Below, in pieces: positions 25,848-34,784 of a stretch of DNA of 55,260 nt. Source of the DNA: Acidobacteriota bacterium (GTDB taxonomy: Bacteria; Acidobacteriota; Blastocatellia; UBA7656). Under the pieces are notes generated by a model. That model worked only from the letters and a program-made list of their open reading frames with translations. It had not been told where the DNA came from and searched no databases. The translations under genes and the position numbers were made by a program. Position 1 is the first letter of the stretch, and each line of letters starts with the position of its first letter. The stretch is taken from NCBI GenBank assembly GCA_038040445.1, contig JBBPIG010000034.1:1-55260 (forward strand). Direction: 5' to 3'.

Positions 25848-26924
25848 ATGAAACAGACAGTCCTCAGCCGGTCGCGAGCGCTAGCGGCTATGCTGGCGCT
25901 GGCCATCGCACTCGCGGCTCCCGCCCCGCATCTCAGCTTTTCTCTCAGTCAATCGTCCGCACAAGCGGTATCAAAGACCGAGTTCGATGTCGTCGAGGGG
26001 ATCTTTCACGACGGGTTGGGCACCTACGCTGAGATCGCTCTGGCGAACGAACTCCTTGCCCTCGCACATCTCTCGCAATCTGGATTCGATACTTCCCGGA
26101 GCATTGCCAAGATGCGCGACGCGATCAACCGGCTACCAGCATCGCATCCGAGTCGAGCTGTCTTCGAGCGCGAGATCACCAACATCACCGAGGCCGTTAA
26201 GAGCGGTGCTGCCGAACTCCTCAAGAGCGTGAAGCCTGCCCGCCTCACGCGAGTCCTGCATACACCGAGAGATTATGCAGACGCAAAGGCGGGCGACCTG
26301 AGGCTTGAATTCAGCGGACGTTCCGAGCTGCCCGTTTCCGTCAAGACCGACAAATCCGGAAAGGTGGCAGTCTCGGAAGGCCAGACTCCACACATCGACG
26401 AGAAGTGGGCCGAGAGATACTTCCGAACCTCATCGACGGAGCTGAACCAGATTATTCGCGACCTGGGTTTCACATCGATGTCCGAGCTGAAGTCTCACTA
26501 CTTGAACGTTGCAAGGTTGGTCGCCGAGGTGCTCATCCGAAAGCTCCGGCTTGTCGACTGTAAGCCGGCAGACTTCAGCCGCGCGCGAGTGACAGATCTT
26601 GGCGCGCTCAAGTACGTCCTGCATCAGCTCGTGCTGTTCAAAAGCGGCAAAGACAGAAGCCGGGTCATCATCTTCGATCGCTCGACCGGGGAAGTGAAAT
26701 GGGAGTCGCTGCTTGATGAAGTGGACATCGATGGCCTGACTGCCGATCGAGTGTCGTTCCTTCCATCTCGTCCGCGCGGCGGAAATCCCATTGCTTCGGA
26801 GTTCGGCATCAAGATCGACGGCAGAACAGTAGTGTCGTTTCAGATCAAGCATAAGCGAGGCTCTGCCCGCACTACGAGTCATCGGTACGAATTCTCCGAC
26901 ATCACAACTCGCCTTCGAATATGA
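25848..26924 (+). CDS. Exported protein of unknown function, possible restriction-endonuclease-like domain
   Basis: 358 residues, not recognised with certainty. An N-terminal signal-like stretch (ALAAMLALAIALAAPAPHLS) is followed by helical sequence and then DYADAKAGDLRLEFSGRSEL / PVSVKTDKSGKVAVSEGQTP, about residues 142-182. This acid-strand-SVK-strand arrangement, and the end FQIKHKRGSARTTSHRYEF, are reminiscent of PD-(D/E)XK nucleases such as some type II restriction enzymes, but the acidic residue before the Lys is a Ser, and an exported nuclease would be odd. The start could also be later, which would remove the signal. No methylase is adjacent. It follows the IS element and a REP arm and precedes an S9 peptidase gene. 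Frame and codon use look genuine. Confidence 0.6.
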   Translation: MKQTVLSRSRALAAMLALAIALAAPAPHLSFSLSQSSAQAVSKTEFDVVEGIFHDGLGTYAEIALANELLALAHLSQSGFDTSRSIAKMRDAINRLPASHPSRAVFEREITNITEAVKSGAAELLKSVKPARLTRVLHTPRDYADAKAGDLRLEFSGRSELPVSVKTDKSGKVAVSEGQTPHIDEKWAERYFRTSSTELNQIIRDLGFTSMSELKSHYLNVARLVAEVLIRKLRLVDCKPADFSRARVTDLGALKYVLHQLVLFKSGKDRSRVIIFDRSTGEVKWESLLDEVDIDGLTADRVSFLPSRPRGGNPIASEFGIKIDGRTVVSFQIKHKRGSARTTSHRYEFSDITTRLRI

Positions 26925-26947
26925 CGTATATGACGTATATGACGCAT
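26919..26947. repeat. 9-bp tandem repeat at a stop codon
   Basis: Three copies of ATGACGTAT-like units follow each other (the last ends GCAT). The first contains the stop codon of the preceding gene. Confidence 0.7.
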
Positions 26948-27072
26948 TGACTTCGGATTGGCCCTTGGGTAGCCTATCAGCTTGCTCGTTCATCGGTTTT
27001 ATCACAAAACTCAATCGCGTTTGCTTCATTCGCAGTTCACATTTCAAAGCAGCGCATTCTGGAGGAAGATTC

Positions 27073-29148
27073 ATGAAGCGCATTGTCGCGTTATTAACTA
27101 TTCTCGTCCTGTCGCCGGCGTCGATGGTTGCGGCGAAGGCTCAACAGCCGGCGCGACCGTTCACGATTGAAGATCTGCTAAAGGTGCGCCGTGTTTCCGA
27201 TCCGCAGGTTTCGCCGGACGGCCGCTGGGTCGCCTATACGATTGCCGATACCGACAAAGCTGCCAATAAGCGGACGACTCAAATCTATTTGATATCGACG
27301 GACGGCGGCGAGCCGCGACAGCTCACCAACGAAAAACAGTCTTCACATTCGCCGCGGTGGTCCCCCGACGGGAAGCGCCTGGCATTCGTTTCCGCTCGCG
27401 ACGGTGAATCTCAAATCTGGACCATCGAGCTAACCGAAGCCGCGACCGGCGCGCTCAAGAAGATCACCAATATCTCGACCGGCGCCGATGCTCCCATATG
27501 GTCACCCAACGGAAAGTGGATCGCGTTTACCTCTGAAGTCTATCCCGAGTGCCCGACGGACGATTGCAACAAGCAGCACGCCGAAAAGGCAGCCACGAGC
27601 AAGGTCAAGGCAAAGATCGCCGAGGGGCTGCTATACCGCCACTGGACCACATGGAAGGAAGCCAAGCGAACGCACATCTTCGCTGTCTCGAGCGAAGGCG
27701 GAGAGAGTCGCGACCTGACACCGGGCAACTACGACGCGCCACCCTTCAGTCTGGGCGGGCAGACCGACTATGCATTCTCGCCCGATTCAAAAGAACTGGC
27801 CTTCGCTCGCAACACTGACAAGGTCGAAGCGATCTCGACCAACGGGGACATCTTCACGGTCCCGGTGACCGGCGGCGAAGCCCGACGCATTACCGGCGAC
27901 AATCCCGCGAATGACCTTACGCCGATGTATTCGCCGGACGGTAGATACATCGCTTATCGAGCGCAATCCAAGCCAGGGTTTGAGTCCGACCGCTGGCGGT
28001 TGATGCTCTACGATCGCAAGACGGGTCAGAGCAACTCGCTTACGAACCAGTTCGATTCATCGGTTGAAAGCTTCACCTTCTCGGCTGACGGGCAGAGGAT
28101 CTACTTGACTGCCCTCGAACACGGCCGCCAACCGATATATGAAATGCCGCTCGGCGGCTTCCCGGGTAAGAAACTGATCAACGACGGCTTCAATGATGAC
28201 GTGCAAGTGACCGGCGATGGAAAGACACTAGTGTTCACTCGGCAGAGCGTCACGCGGCCCGTCGAGATCTACAAAACCAATAGCCTGGGCGCGGGCGCCA
28301 CTCAAATAACAAAGACCAACGACGCTTTTCTGGCCGACTTCAACCTGAAGCCCGCTGAAGAGATCTCGTGGGAAGGCGCCACCGGCGCGAGAGTCTACGG
28401 ATTCATCACCAAGCCGCCAAACTACACGGCCACCAGGAAATGGCCGTTGATCGTCCTGATTCACGGCGGGCCGCAAGGGTCGTGGAATGATTCGTGGAGC
28501 TATCGATGGAACCCGCAGCTTTTCGCCGCCGCGGGTTACGTAGTATTCTCCCCAAATCCCCGCGGATCGACTGGCTTTGGTCAGAAGTTTGTCGATGAGA
28601 TTTCCGCTGACTGGGGCGGCAAGGTTTTCACTGACATACTCAACGGAGTCGCGTATGTAGCTTCCATGCCGTACATCGACCGCGAGCGTATCGGCGCCGC
28701 CGGAGGAAGCTACGGCGGTTACATGGTCAATTGGATCGAAGGTCATAACAACGATCCGCGCGTGAAGTTCAGCGCTCTGATATCACACGCGGGAGTCTAC
28801 AACTTGACGAGCATGTACGGCGCCACCGAAGAGCTCTGGTTCCCGGAGTGGGAATTCAAAGGCACGCCCTGGACGAATCCGGAGATGTACAGCAAGTGGT
28901 CTCCGCACATGTTTGTGAAAGAGTTCAAAACTCCGATGCTGGTGATTCACGGCGAGCTTGATTATCGCGTGCCGGTTGGCGAAGGCTTACAACTGTTCAC
29001 CGCGCTCCAGCGGCAGGGCGTTGAGTCGAAGTTGCTAATCTACCCTGACGAAGGTCACTGGGTGTTGAAGCCGCAAAACTCAGAACTCTGGTACAAGACT
29101 GTGCTGGAGTGGTTCGATAACCACCTGAAGCCCAGATCGCAATCCTGA
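27073..29148 (+). CDS. Secreted S9 family peptidase (dipeptidyl peptidase / oligopeptidase type)
   Basis: 691 residues from ATG 27073, which has GGAGGA at 27061 and begins a signal peptide (RIVALLTILVLSPASMVAAKAQ). The propeller part has PD40-type blades (RVSDPQVSPDGRWVAYTIAD, SPRWSPDGKRLAFVSARDG, TPMYSPDGRYIAYRAQ); the hydrolase part has GGSYGGYMVNW (Ser546), Asp630 (GELDYRVPVGEG) and His662 (DEGHWVLKPQN). Glu pairs typical of DPP-IV N-terminal recognition are not evident, so acylaminoacyl-peptidase-like cleavage is as likely. It and the peptidase at 21856 share the fold but are clearly diverged, not a recent duplication. Both probably feed peptide use; the ABC ATPase pair 17-20 kb away could import products (inference). 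Confidence 0.93.
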   Translation: MKRIVALLTILVLSPASMVAAKAQQPARPFTIEDLLKVRRVSDPQVSPDGRWVAYTIADTDKAANKRTTQIYLISTDGGEPRQLTNEKQSSHSPRWSPDGKRLAFVSARDGESQIWTIELTEAATGALKKITNISTGADAPIWSPNGKWIAFTSEVYPECPTDDCNKQHAEKAATSKVKAKIAEGLLYRHWTTWKEAKRTHIFAVSSEGGESRDLTPGNYDAPPFSLGGQTDYAFSPDSKELAFARNTDKVEAISTNGDIFTVPVTGGEARRITGDNPANDLTPMYSPDGRYIAYRAQSKPGFESDRWRLMLYDRKTGQSNSLTNQFDSSVESFTFSADGQRIYLTALEHGRQPIYEMPLGGFPGKKLINDGFNDDVQVTGDGKTLVFTRQSVTRPVEIYKTNSLGAGATQITKTNDAFLADFNLKPAEEISWEGATGARVYGFITKPPNYTATRKWPLIVLIHGGPQGSWNDSWSYRWNPQLFAAAGYVVFSPNPRGSTGFGQKFVDEISADWGGKVFTDILNGVAYVASMPYIDRERIGAAGGSYGGYMVNWIEGHNNDPRVKFSALISHAGVYNLTSMYGATEELWFPEWEFKGTPWTNPEMYSKWSPHMFVKEFKTPMLVIHGELDYRVPVGEGLQLFTALQRQGVESKLLIYPDEGHWVLKPQNSELWYKTVLEWFDNHLKPRSQS

Positions 29149-29534
29149 GAGGCCGGCCAATAGAGTTTTGCCTGAAACGAACCGGTCGTTTGGGGAGAGA
29201 GCTGGCTTCTTAGTCGAATCGTCGAGTCGATGCGCCAATATTGCTGGGGGATGCGCCAATATTGCTGGGGCAAGATGGGACAAAAAAATTGGAGGTCGCC
29301 ACCGTGCCCGGGCGACGACCTCTCCCCAAGTTCAGAACAGAATGGTAGAGATTCTTAAGGATGTGCGGCTTAAGATTAAGCAATCCCGATACCGCGAGCG
29401 CTCCACAGACTCAAACCGTACCTGAGCAAGCTCTTAGTTGAATGTGTCTCGTCACGAACGCGTTTTCTCCTTCCAAGATTCTGGAAGTATCTACGAAAAA
29501 TTGGAAATCGAATTCTCGCGCGCCGAGTTGCGGG
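29149..29534. repeat. Non-coding gap with a 21-bp tandem duplication
   Basis: GATGCGCCAATATTGCTGGGG occurs at 29229-29249 and, with one base changed at its edge, at 29250-29270. Further on, GGAGGTCGCC and GGGCGACGACCTC near 29290-29325 can pair as a hairpin. Otherwise nothing is seen in about 390 bp between two convergent genes. Confidence 0.75.
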
Positions 29535-29622
29535 TGAGTTCAGGGTTCAGGGTTCATGGTTGGTTCTTATGATTGAGGTTCGTAACCCTGAACCACGAAC
29601 TCGGAACTCCGAACGCGGAACT
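29535..29622. repeat. Inverted heptamer array, GGGTTCA family, overlapping a gene's 3' end
   Basis: Left arm GAGTTCAGGGTTCAGGGTTC onward (29535-29560), right arm AACCCTGAACCACGAACTCG then GAACTCCGAACGCGGAAC (29585-29622) in 7-bp steps. The right arm lies inside the coding frame of the DUF512 gene. Confidence 0.85.
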
Positions 29623-31001
29623 TGATCAACGACGCGTCGCTCCAACTCTATCGCGTTGCCGATCATGCTCGAAAGCGACGGGCCACCATGCGAGACGGGC
29701 ATTTGAAGCTGGCGTTCGAGGTCTTCGAGCGTGAGGTCGTCGAGAAAAACGTTACCCGACTTTAGACAAGCCTGCTCGGGGACGATCAGAAAGTTCCCGT
29801 CGATTGACCGGCGAGCGGCCATCACGTCGCCACCGGAAATTAATCCCGCCACGGTTACCTCTTCACCGAAGAATTCATTGCGCAGGCCAACAACCTTGAG
29901 TCGCGTCCTACATCTCTCATTGATTTCGTTCACGCAGCGCGACAGTATCGGGTAAAACAGCTCGCCGGTCGCCACTGTGCCATGCAGTGATTCCGGCTCT
30001 ATGTCGAAATCAGCGGCGAGGTCGCGCTTGAGGATTTTGCCGGTCTCGACGATGAAGCGCCGCACCATTCCCACGCCGTCTTCGATCTGCGGGTAGTCGC
30101 CATAGTGCGCACGTCCCGGGAGCGGCAAACCGGCGCGCAGATAAAACTCGTCGGCAAGGAACACAAAGGTGGCGCCGAGCCGACGGCGGAACTCACGCTG
30201 CCACGGGCGGACCTCTTTGATCAGCGTACGAGAAAACGCGTCCGTCACCGCCGTAAGCTTATCGCGATAATTGTGCAGCCTGGTGAACACGACCGGAACC
30301 ACCGCAACCGACCGGAGTCGTGGATAGAGCTCCGCCAGATCGTTGATCGTTCGTCTAAGCACCCGGCCATCGTTGATCGAAGGGCAAAGGACTATTTGAG
30401 CGTGAAGCTCGATGCCGTGTTCGGCGAGGTATCGCATTTTGCCGAGCACATCGTCGGGCCGCTTTCGCCCAAGAAGATGACGCCGCACCTCGGGATCAGT
30501 CGCGTGAACGGAGACGTATTGCGGCGAAAGCCGCTGCTCGACTATGCGATCAAGCTCCGCTTTCGAGATCGAAGACATAGTAGTGTAGTTGCCATGCAAG
30601 AACGAGAGCCTGGTGTCTTCGTCCTTGAAGAACAGCGACTCGCGAGAGCCCTTAGGGTTCTGATTGCAGAAACAGAAAAGGCAATCATTTGCGCACTGGC
30701 GCGGCGAGAAGTATTCAAAATCGAGTCCCCAAATCTCTCCCTCGCCGACTTCAACCTCGAGCTCGACTCCTTCGCCTGATTCCTTGATGATGTCGAGCCG
30801 CACGCGGTCCTCGCTTCCCGAATAGAACTGAAAGTCGAGGAAGTCACGCAGGTCGTGACCGTTGATTTTCATTATGCGGTCGCCGGCCTCGATTCCCGTT
30901 TCATCCCCAAGCGCGAACGGATCGACCGCTGTCACTACCACGCCCTTCTCTTTCCTCGGCGTGTTGATGGGATAGATAGTCTCGAATAATTCCGTATACA
31001 T
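29547..31001 (-). CDS. Radical SAM protein with PDZ and DUF512 domains
   Basis: 484 residues. An N-terminal PDZ-like domain (VVVTAVDPFALGDETGIEAGDRIMKING, about 20-75) is followed by the cluster motif CANDCLFCFCNQNPKGSRESLFF (Cys spacing CxxxCxxC), a radical SAM-like barrel (YVSVHATDPEVRRHLLGR, LHAQIVLCPSINDG) and the C-terminal DUF512 part. Family members are common in bacteria, cyanobacteria included, and their reaction is not established. About the last 22 residues (SEFRVRGSGLRTSIIRTNHEP) come from a heptamer array and do not belong to the family, so the original stop was probably lost into the repeat. The start at 31001 is plausible (MYTELFETIYPINTPRKEKG). It is on the minus strand downstream of lon, 149 bp away. 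Confidence 0.9.
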   Translation of the reverse strand: MYTELFETIYPINTPRKEKGVVVTAVDPFALGDETGIEAGDRIMKINGHDLRDFLDFQFYSGSEDRVRLDIIKESGEGVELEVEVGEGEIWGLDFEYFSPRQCANDCLFCFCNQNPKGSRESLFFKDEDTRLSFLHGNYTTMSSISKAELDRIVEQRLSPQYVSVHATDPEVRRHLLGRKRPDDVLGKMRYLAEHGIELHAQIVLCPSINDGRVLRRTINDLAELYPRLRSVAVVPVVFTRLHNYRDKLTAVTDAFSRTLIKEVRPWQREFRRRLGATFVFLADEFYLRAGLPLPGRAHYGDYPQIEDGVGMVRRFIVETGKILKRDLAADFDIEPESLHGTVATGELFYPILSRCVNEINERCRTRLKVVGLRNEFFGEEVTVAGLISGGDVMAARRSIDGNFLIVPEQACLKSGNVFLDDLTLEDLERQLQMPVSHGGPSLSSMIGNAIELERRVVDQVPRSEFRVRGSGLRTSIIRTNHEP

Positions 31002-31109
31002 AACCCAGAGAGTATAACAGAAGCTCTTGAGGCATTTTAGAGAGGTAGAGTGGTCACCTCGGCAGAGTTGATCGGAGTGGATTGACGACCGGAATTGAGG
31101 AAGCTGACT

Positions 31110-31138
31110 GAGCGAGGAGCCTTTGTGGCTCCTCGCTC
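31110..31138. terminator. Strong hairpin downstream of lon
   Basis: GAGCGAGGAGCC (31110-31121) and GGCTCCTCGCTC (31127-31138) form a perfect 12-bp stem with loop TTTGT, 12 bp past the lon stop codon. There is no long T-run on either strand, so it may rather protect the 3' end of the mRNA or work weakly as a terminator. Confidence 0.6.
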
Positions 31139-31150
31139 TCTGATGTGGTT

Positions 31151-33577
31151 CTATGCTCGGGCCTCCCCGCCTTCAGCTCGAACCTCATCGCGGGCGGTTA
31201 CGGTTTTCGCGCCGGGCACGAGCCGATCGGGTCCCTTTTCCTCGGCAGGCTGCGTAAGCGTCTGTGGCAGAAGGTCCTCGACTCGATCAACGAGGATCAC
31301 CTCGAGATCGCGCAGTGCTTCTTCGGGGATATCCTTCAGATCGGGCTCGTTCTTCTTCGGCAGCACAACCCGCTTCATCCCGGAGCGGCGCGCTGCAAGC
31401 ACTTTGCCTTTTATGCCGCCGACGGGCAGCACGAGCCCGCTCAGCGTGATTTCGCCCGTCATCGCCGTATCGCTCCGAACCGGACGTCCCGAACACAACG
31501 ACGCCAGCGCGGAGACGATCGCAACGCCCGCAGAAGGACCGTCCTTCGGAGTCGCGCCCGCGGGCACGTGCACATGCACGCCGCTGTTCTCGAACTTCGT
31601 GGCGCAGTCGAAACCTAGTTCCTCTGAGTGCGACCAGAGGTAACTAAGCGCGGCCTTCGCCGATTCCTGCATTACCTCGCCGAGCTGACCAGTCAGAGTA
31701 AGTCCCTTTGATCCGGGCAGCAGAGTCGCCTCGATGAACAAGACCTCGCCTCCCATCTCAGTCACCGCAAGTCCAGTTGCGACTCCCGGCGGCAGCTTTT
31801 GACGGGCCATCTCGTGGAAGAACATCTCGTGACCCAGATACTCTTCAAGCTCCTCCGGAGTGACGGTGAAAACGTCGCCCTTCCCCTGGGCGACCTTGAG
31901 CGCCACCTTTCGGGCAACGCTTCCGATGCTGCGTTCGAGCTGTCGCACACCGGCCTCGCGAGTGTACCGGCCGATAATCCCCTGAATCACTTCATCGGTG
32001 AACTGAAGCTGCTCTTCGCTCAAACCCGCTTCCCTGATCTGCCTCGGGATCAGGTACCGCTTGGCGATGTGAAGCTTCTCCTCGTCGGTGTATCCCGAGA
32101 GCCGGATCACTTCCATGCGATCTCGCAACGCTGGCGGGATTGGCGACAGCGTGTTCGCGGTTGCGATAAAAAACACCCTTGAAAGATCGAACGGCAGATC
32201 CAGATAATGGTCCCTGAAGGAAAAGTTTTGAGCCGGGTCGAGTACCTCGAGCAGCGCCGAAGCCGGATCGCCGCGGAAGTCCATACCGAGTTTGTCTACT
32301 TCATCCAGCATCATTACCGGGTTGTTGACGCCGGCGCGACGCAGCGCTTGAATGATGCGCCCGGGCATCGCGCCTATGTACGTTCGGCGGTGGCCGCGAA
32401 GCTCAGCCTCGTCGCGCATTCCGCCAAGCGACATTCGTTCGAACTTGCGTCCCATCGCCCGAGCGATTGATTGACCCAGGCTCGTCTTTCCAACTCCCGG
32501 CGGGCCGACAAAACACAGGATCGGCGCTTTCGTCTTCGGATTGAGCTTGATCACCGCCAGATGCTCGAGTATTCGCTGCTTGATGTCGACCAGATCGTAG
32601 TGATCTTCGTCGAGCACAGCCTGGGCGTTGTTAAGATCGAGGCTCTCCTCGGTCGATGTTTTCCAGGGCAGATCGAGTATCCAGTCGAGATAGGTTCGAA
32701 TGACGTGATAGTCGGGAGCGGCGCTGGGCAACCGCTCGAGCCTCTTCAGCTCGCGCTCTGCTTCAGCCCGAACCTCATCGGGCAGATCGGCTTTTTCAAT
32801 CCTCTCGCGCAGAAGCTGCGCTTCGGCTTGCTCGGGCTCGGCCTCGCCAAGTTCCTTCTGAATCTGCTTCATCTGCTCGCGCAGGATGTAGTCACGCTGC
32901 GCCTTGCCCAGTTCCTCCTGCGCCTGGTTGGCAATCTTGCTCCTGATCTCCAACACCTCGACTTCACGCGCGAGGTATGTGTGCATTAGGTGAAGCAGTT
33001 CGCTTTCTGTATTGGCCTCCAGCAGAGCCTGTTCCTGCGTAACGGTCAGGTCGAGCACCGAACCGAGGAAGTAGGCAAGCCGCACGGCGTCATCCGCTTG
33101 AACGATGATGTTGCGAATCTCCGGTGGTACATTGGGCAAGAGGCTCAGCGCTTTTTGAACCAGCACCTGAATATTTCTTTGAAGCGCTTCGACCTCAGGA
33201 GTCTTCTCGCGCACCGGTTCAGGCAAGATCTCGACGCGCGCTTTCAGATAGGGCGTCTGTTCGATGAACTCGATTATGCGAAACCGCTCCTGACCCTGGA
33301 CAATCAGATGCAAGACTTCTTCGGCTCCGGGAGAGCGCATCATCCGGTTTATCACGACAACTGTGCCGCTCGCGTAAAGCTTATCCGGCGTTGGCTCGGT
33401 ATCGCCGTCCTCGCGCTGTGCCACCACGCCAAGAAGCTTCTCCTCGGTTGACAGCGCAGCTTCCGCCGCTGCAAGCGACATCGTACGTCCAACCGTAAGG
33501 GGCGTGATGCCCGATGGAAAAATCACAATGTTCCTGAGTGGCAGGATCGGCAATTCTAAAATCTTGTTCTCTGTCAT
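31151..33577 (-). CDS. lon: ATP-dependent protease Lon (LonA type)
   Basis: 808 residues. Lon unfolds and degrades misfolded and regulatory proteins in the cytoplasm. Order: N-terminal LAN substrate domain (LPILPLRNIVIFPSGITPL), a helical linker, the AAA+ module with Walker A GPPGVGKTS and Walker B MMLDEVDKLG, sensor sequences, and the protease domain with PKDGPSAG (Ser682) and GGIKGKVLAA (Lys725) as the catalytic dyad. Length matches bacterial LonA. It is the last gene of a minus-strand proteostasis group and lies 68 bp behind hsp20, suggesting shared heat-stress expression. GGGGTAAAG lies ahead of ATG 33577. Confidence 0.97.
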   Translation of the reverse strand: MTENKILELPILPLRNIVIFPSGITPLTVGRTMSLAAAEAALSTEEKLLGVVAQREDGDTEPTPDKLYASGTVVVINRMMRSPGAEEVLHLIVQGQERFRIIEFIEQTPYLKARVEILPEPVREKTPEVEALQRNIQVLVQKALSLLPNVPPEIRNIIVQADDAVRLAYFLGSVLDLTVTQEQALLEANTESELLHLMHTYLAREVEVLEIRSKIANQAQEELGKAQRDYILREQMKQIQKELGEAEPEQAEAQLLRERIEKADLPDEVRAEAERELKRLERLPSAAPDYHVIRTYLDWILDLPWKTSTEESLDLNNAQAVLDEDHYDLVDIKQRILEHLAVIKLNPKTKAPILCFVGPPGVGKTSLGQSIARAMGRKFERMSLGGMRDEAELRGHRRTYIGAMPGRIIQALRRAGVNNPVMMLDEVDKLGMDFRGDPASALLEVLDPAQNFSFRDHYLDLPFDLSRVFFIATANTLSPIPPALRDRMEVIRLSGYTDEEKLHIAKRYLIPRQIREAGLSEEQLQFTDEVIQGIIGRYTREAGVRQLERSIGSVARKVALKVAQGKGDVFTVTPEELEEYLGHEMFFHEMARQKLPPGVATGLAVTEMGGEVLFIEATLLPGSKGLTLTGQLGEVMQESAKAALSYLWSHSEELGFDCATKFENSGVHVHVPAGATPKDGPSAGVAIVSALASLCSGRPVRSDTAMTGEITLSGLVLPVGGIKGKVLAARRSGMKRVVLPKKNEPDLKDIPEEALRDLEVILVDRVEDLLPQTLTQPAEEKGPDRLVPGAKTVTARDEVRAEGGEARA

Positions 33578-33645
33578 TAACTTTACCCCTGATCACAACC
33601 CGATTGTCCGTAGCGAAACGAACAACGTTGATCGCTCTTTGGCGC

Positions 33646-34005
33646 TTAAGCGCAATTCAAGTGCAGTATGAACCAGCCGTCTCTGCTTTCGAGTTGAATT
33701 TCCGCTCGAGGCAGATCGCAAGGGATCTTCAGAATGCGCTCGAAGCGGCTGTAGGTTATTTCGAGTTGATGATAGCTCCACCCCTCGGTGATCACGGTGT
33801 CCCGCCGCACCCCGCGAACTATCAGCTTATCGTCGGCTACCATCACTTGAACATCCTCCAGTTTGACTCCGGCAAGATCGAACTTGATCTTCCACCCTTC
33901 CGGGCACCGGTAGATGTCGACCGCCGGTTGCCACAGCGGGCCGCTCGGCCGACGGTATTCGCTGCTGATTCGCTCAACAAAAATCCTCTTGCTTCTTGAC
34001 ATCAT
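33646..34005 (-). CDS. Small heat-shock protein, Hsp20/alpha-crystallin family
   Basis: 119 residues. Holds unfolding proteins in a refoldable state. The alpha-crystallin domain spans most of the protein: WQPAVDIYRCPEGWKIKFDLAGVKLEDVQVMVADDKLIVRGVR... split here into PAVDIYRCPEGWKIKF, DLAGVKLEDVQV, DDKLIVRGVR, ITYSRFERILKIPCDL and the end strand GWFILHLN. The C-terminal IXI tail motif is missing, so the oligomer may be small. A short N-terminal arm is also unusual. Located between clpP and lon on the same strand. Confidence 0.9.
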   Translation of the reverse strand: MMSRSKRIFVERISSEYRRPSGPLWQPAVDIYRCPEGWKIKFDLAGVKLEDVQVMVADDKLIVRGVRRDTVITEGWSYHQLEITYSRFERILKIPCDLPRAEIQLESRDGWFILHLNCA

Positions 34006-34020
34006 AAGCTTGCTCCATCG

Positions 34021-34043
34021 GTAGCATAGACTTTGGTCTGTGC
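34021..34043. repeat. Degenerate copy of the GTAGCGTAGACTGTCC repeat
   Basis: GTAGCATAGACTTTGGTCTG at 34020-34039 resembles the arm at 50587-50611 (GTAGCGTAGACTGTCCAGTC). It lies in the clpP-hsp20 gap. Suggests an interspersed family. Confidence 0.45.
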
Positions 34044-34084
34044 CTTACGTCACCCCGCGGCATGAGACTAAGGTCGATGCTAAT

Positions 34085-34714
34085 TCACCGCAGATTCGCC
34101 GGTTCAACGAGCTCGCTTACGAGCGCGAGATCGCGCGACGAGAGAACGCTATCGATGAGCCCGTAATCGACGGCTTGCGGTGGACTCAAAATGAAGTCCC
34201 GCTCGACATCGTGGTCTGTCTTTTCGAAGGACTGTCCGGTCAAATCGGACAATATGCGCGATAGCAGATTTCGCGTTCGCAGAAGCTCTTCGGCGTAGAT
34301 CTTCACGTCCGTCGCTTGACCGGCTATGCCTTCAACCGAAGGTTGATGAATGACTATCCTGGAATGAGGCAGCGAAAACCGTTTTCCTTTGGTTCCTGCC
34401 GCGAGCAGAATTGCCGCCATCGAAGCCGCTTGCCCCATGCAGATTGTGACTATGTCCGGCCTGATGAAGTGCATTGTGTCGTAGATGGCGAGTCCTGCTG
34501 TAATCGACCCTCCGGGGCTGTTGATATAGATGGATATCTCCCGGTCAGGGTCTTCGGATTCCAGATATAGCAACTCCGCCACGACTATGTTTGCCACGGC
34601 TTCGTCGATGTCACTCCCGAGAAAGATGATGTGTTCTTTCAGCAGCCTGGAGTAAATATCGTAGTGGCGCTCGCCTCTGCCCGTTGTCTCGACGACTGTC
34701 GGTATTAGAACCAT
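34085..34714 (-). CDS. clpP: ATP-dependent Clp protease proteolytic subunit ClpP
   Basis: 209 residues, the serine peptidase that assembles as a tetradecameric barrel and works with ClpX or ClpA/C. Catalytic triad: Ser98 in MGQAASMAA, His123 in IVIHQPS, Asp173 in VERDFILS. Also [14 protein letters not shown], normal for ClpP. No ClpX gene is next to it. ATG at 34714; the TGATGCG-type heptamer array begins right upstream and would lie in its leader. Adjacent genes are baeRF-like upstream and hsp20 downstream, all on the minus strand. The [16 protein letters not shown] segment differs slightly from housekeeping ClpP, so a second ClpP elsewhere cannot be excluded. Confidence 0.95.
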   Translation of the reverse strand: MVLIPTVVETTGRGERHYDIYSRLLKEHIIFLGSDIDEAVANIVVAELLYLESEDPDREISIYINSPGGSITAGLAIYDTMHFIRPDIVTICMGQAASMAAILLAAGTKGKRFSLPHSRIVIHQPSVEGIAGQATDVKIYAEELLRTRNLLSRILSDLTGQSFEKTDHDVERDFILSPPQAVDYGLIDSVLSSRDLALVSELVEPANLR

Positions 34715-34718
34715 TTAG

Positions 34719-34784
34719 TCCTTGATGCGTGATGCGTGATGCGTGATCCGTGATTCTCTCACGCGTCACGCATCACGCATCACT
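34719..34784. repeat. Inverted heptamer array, TGATGCG family (second copy)
   Basis: TGATGCG three times, then TGATCCG, TGATTCTC, immediately followed by the complement TCACGCGTCACGCATCACGC. A compact hairpin with a tiny loop filling the gap between the baeRF-like gene and clpP. Confidence 0.92.
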
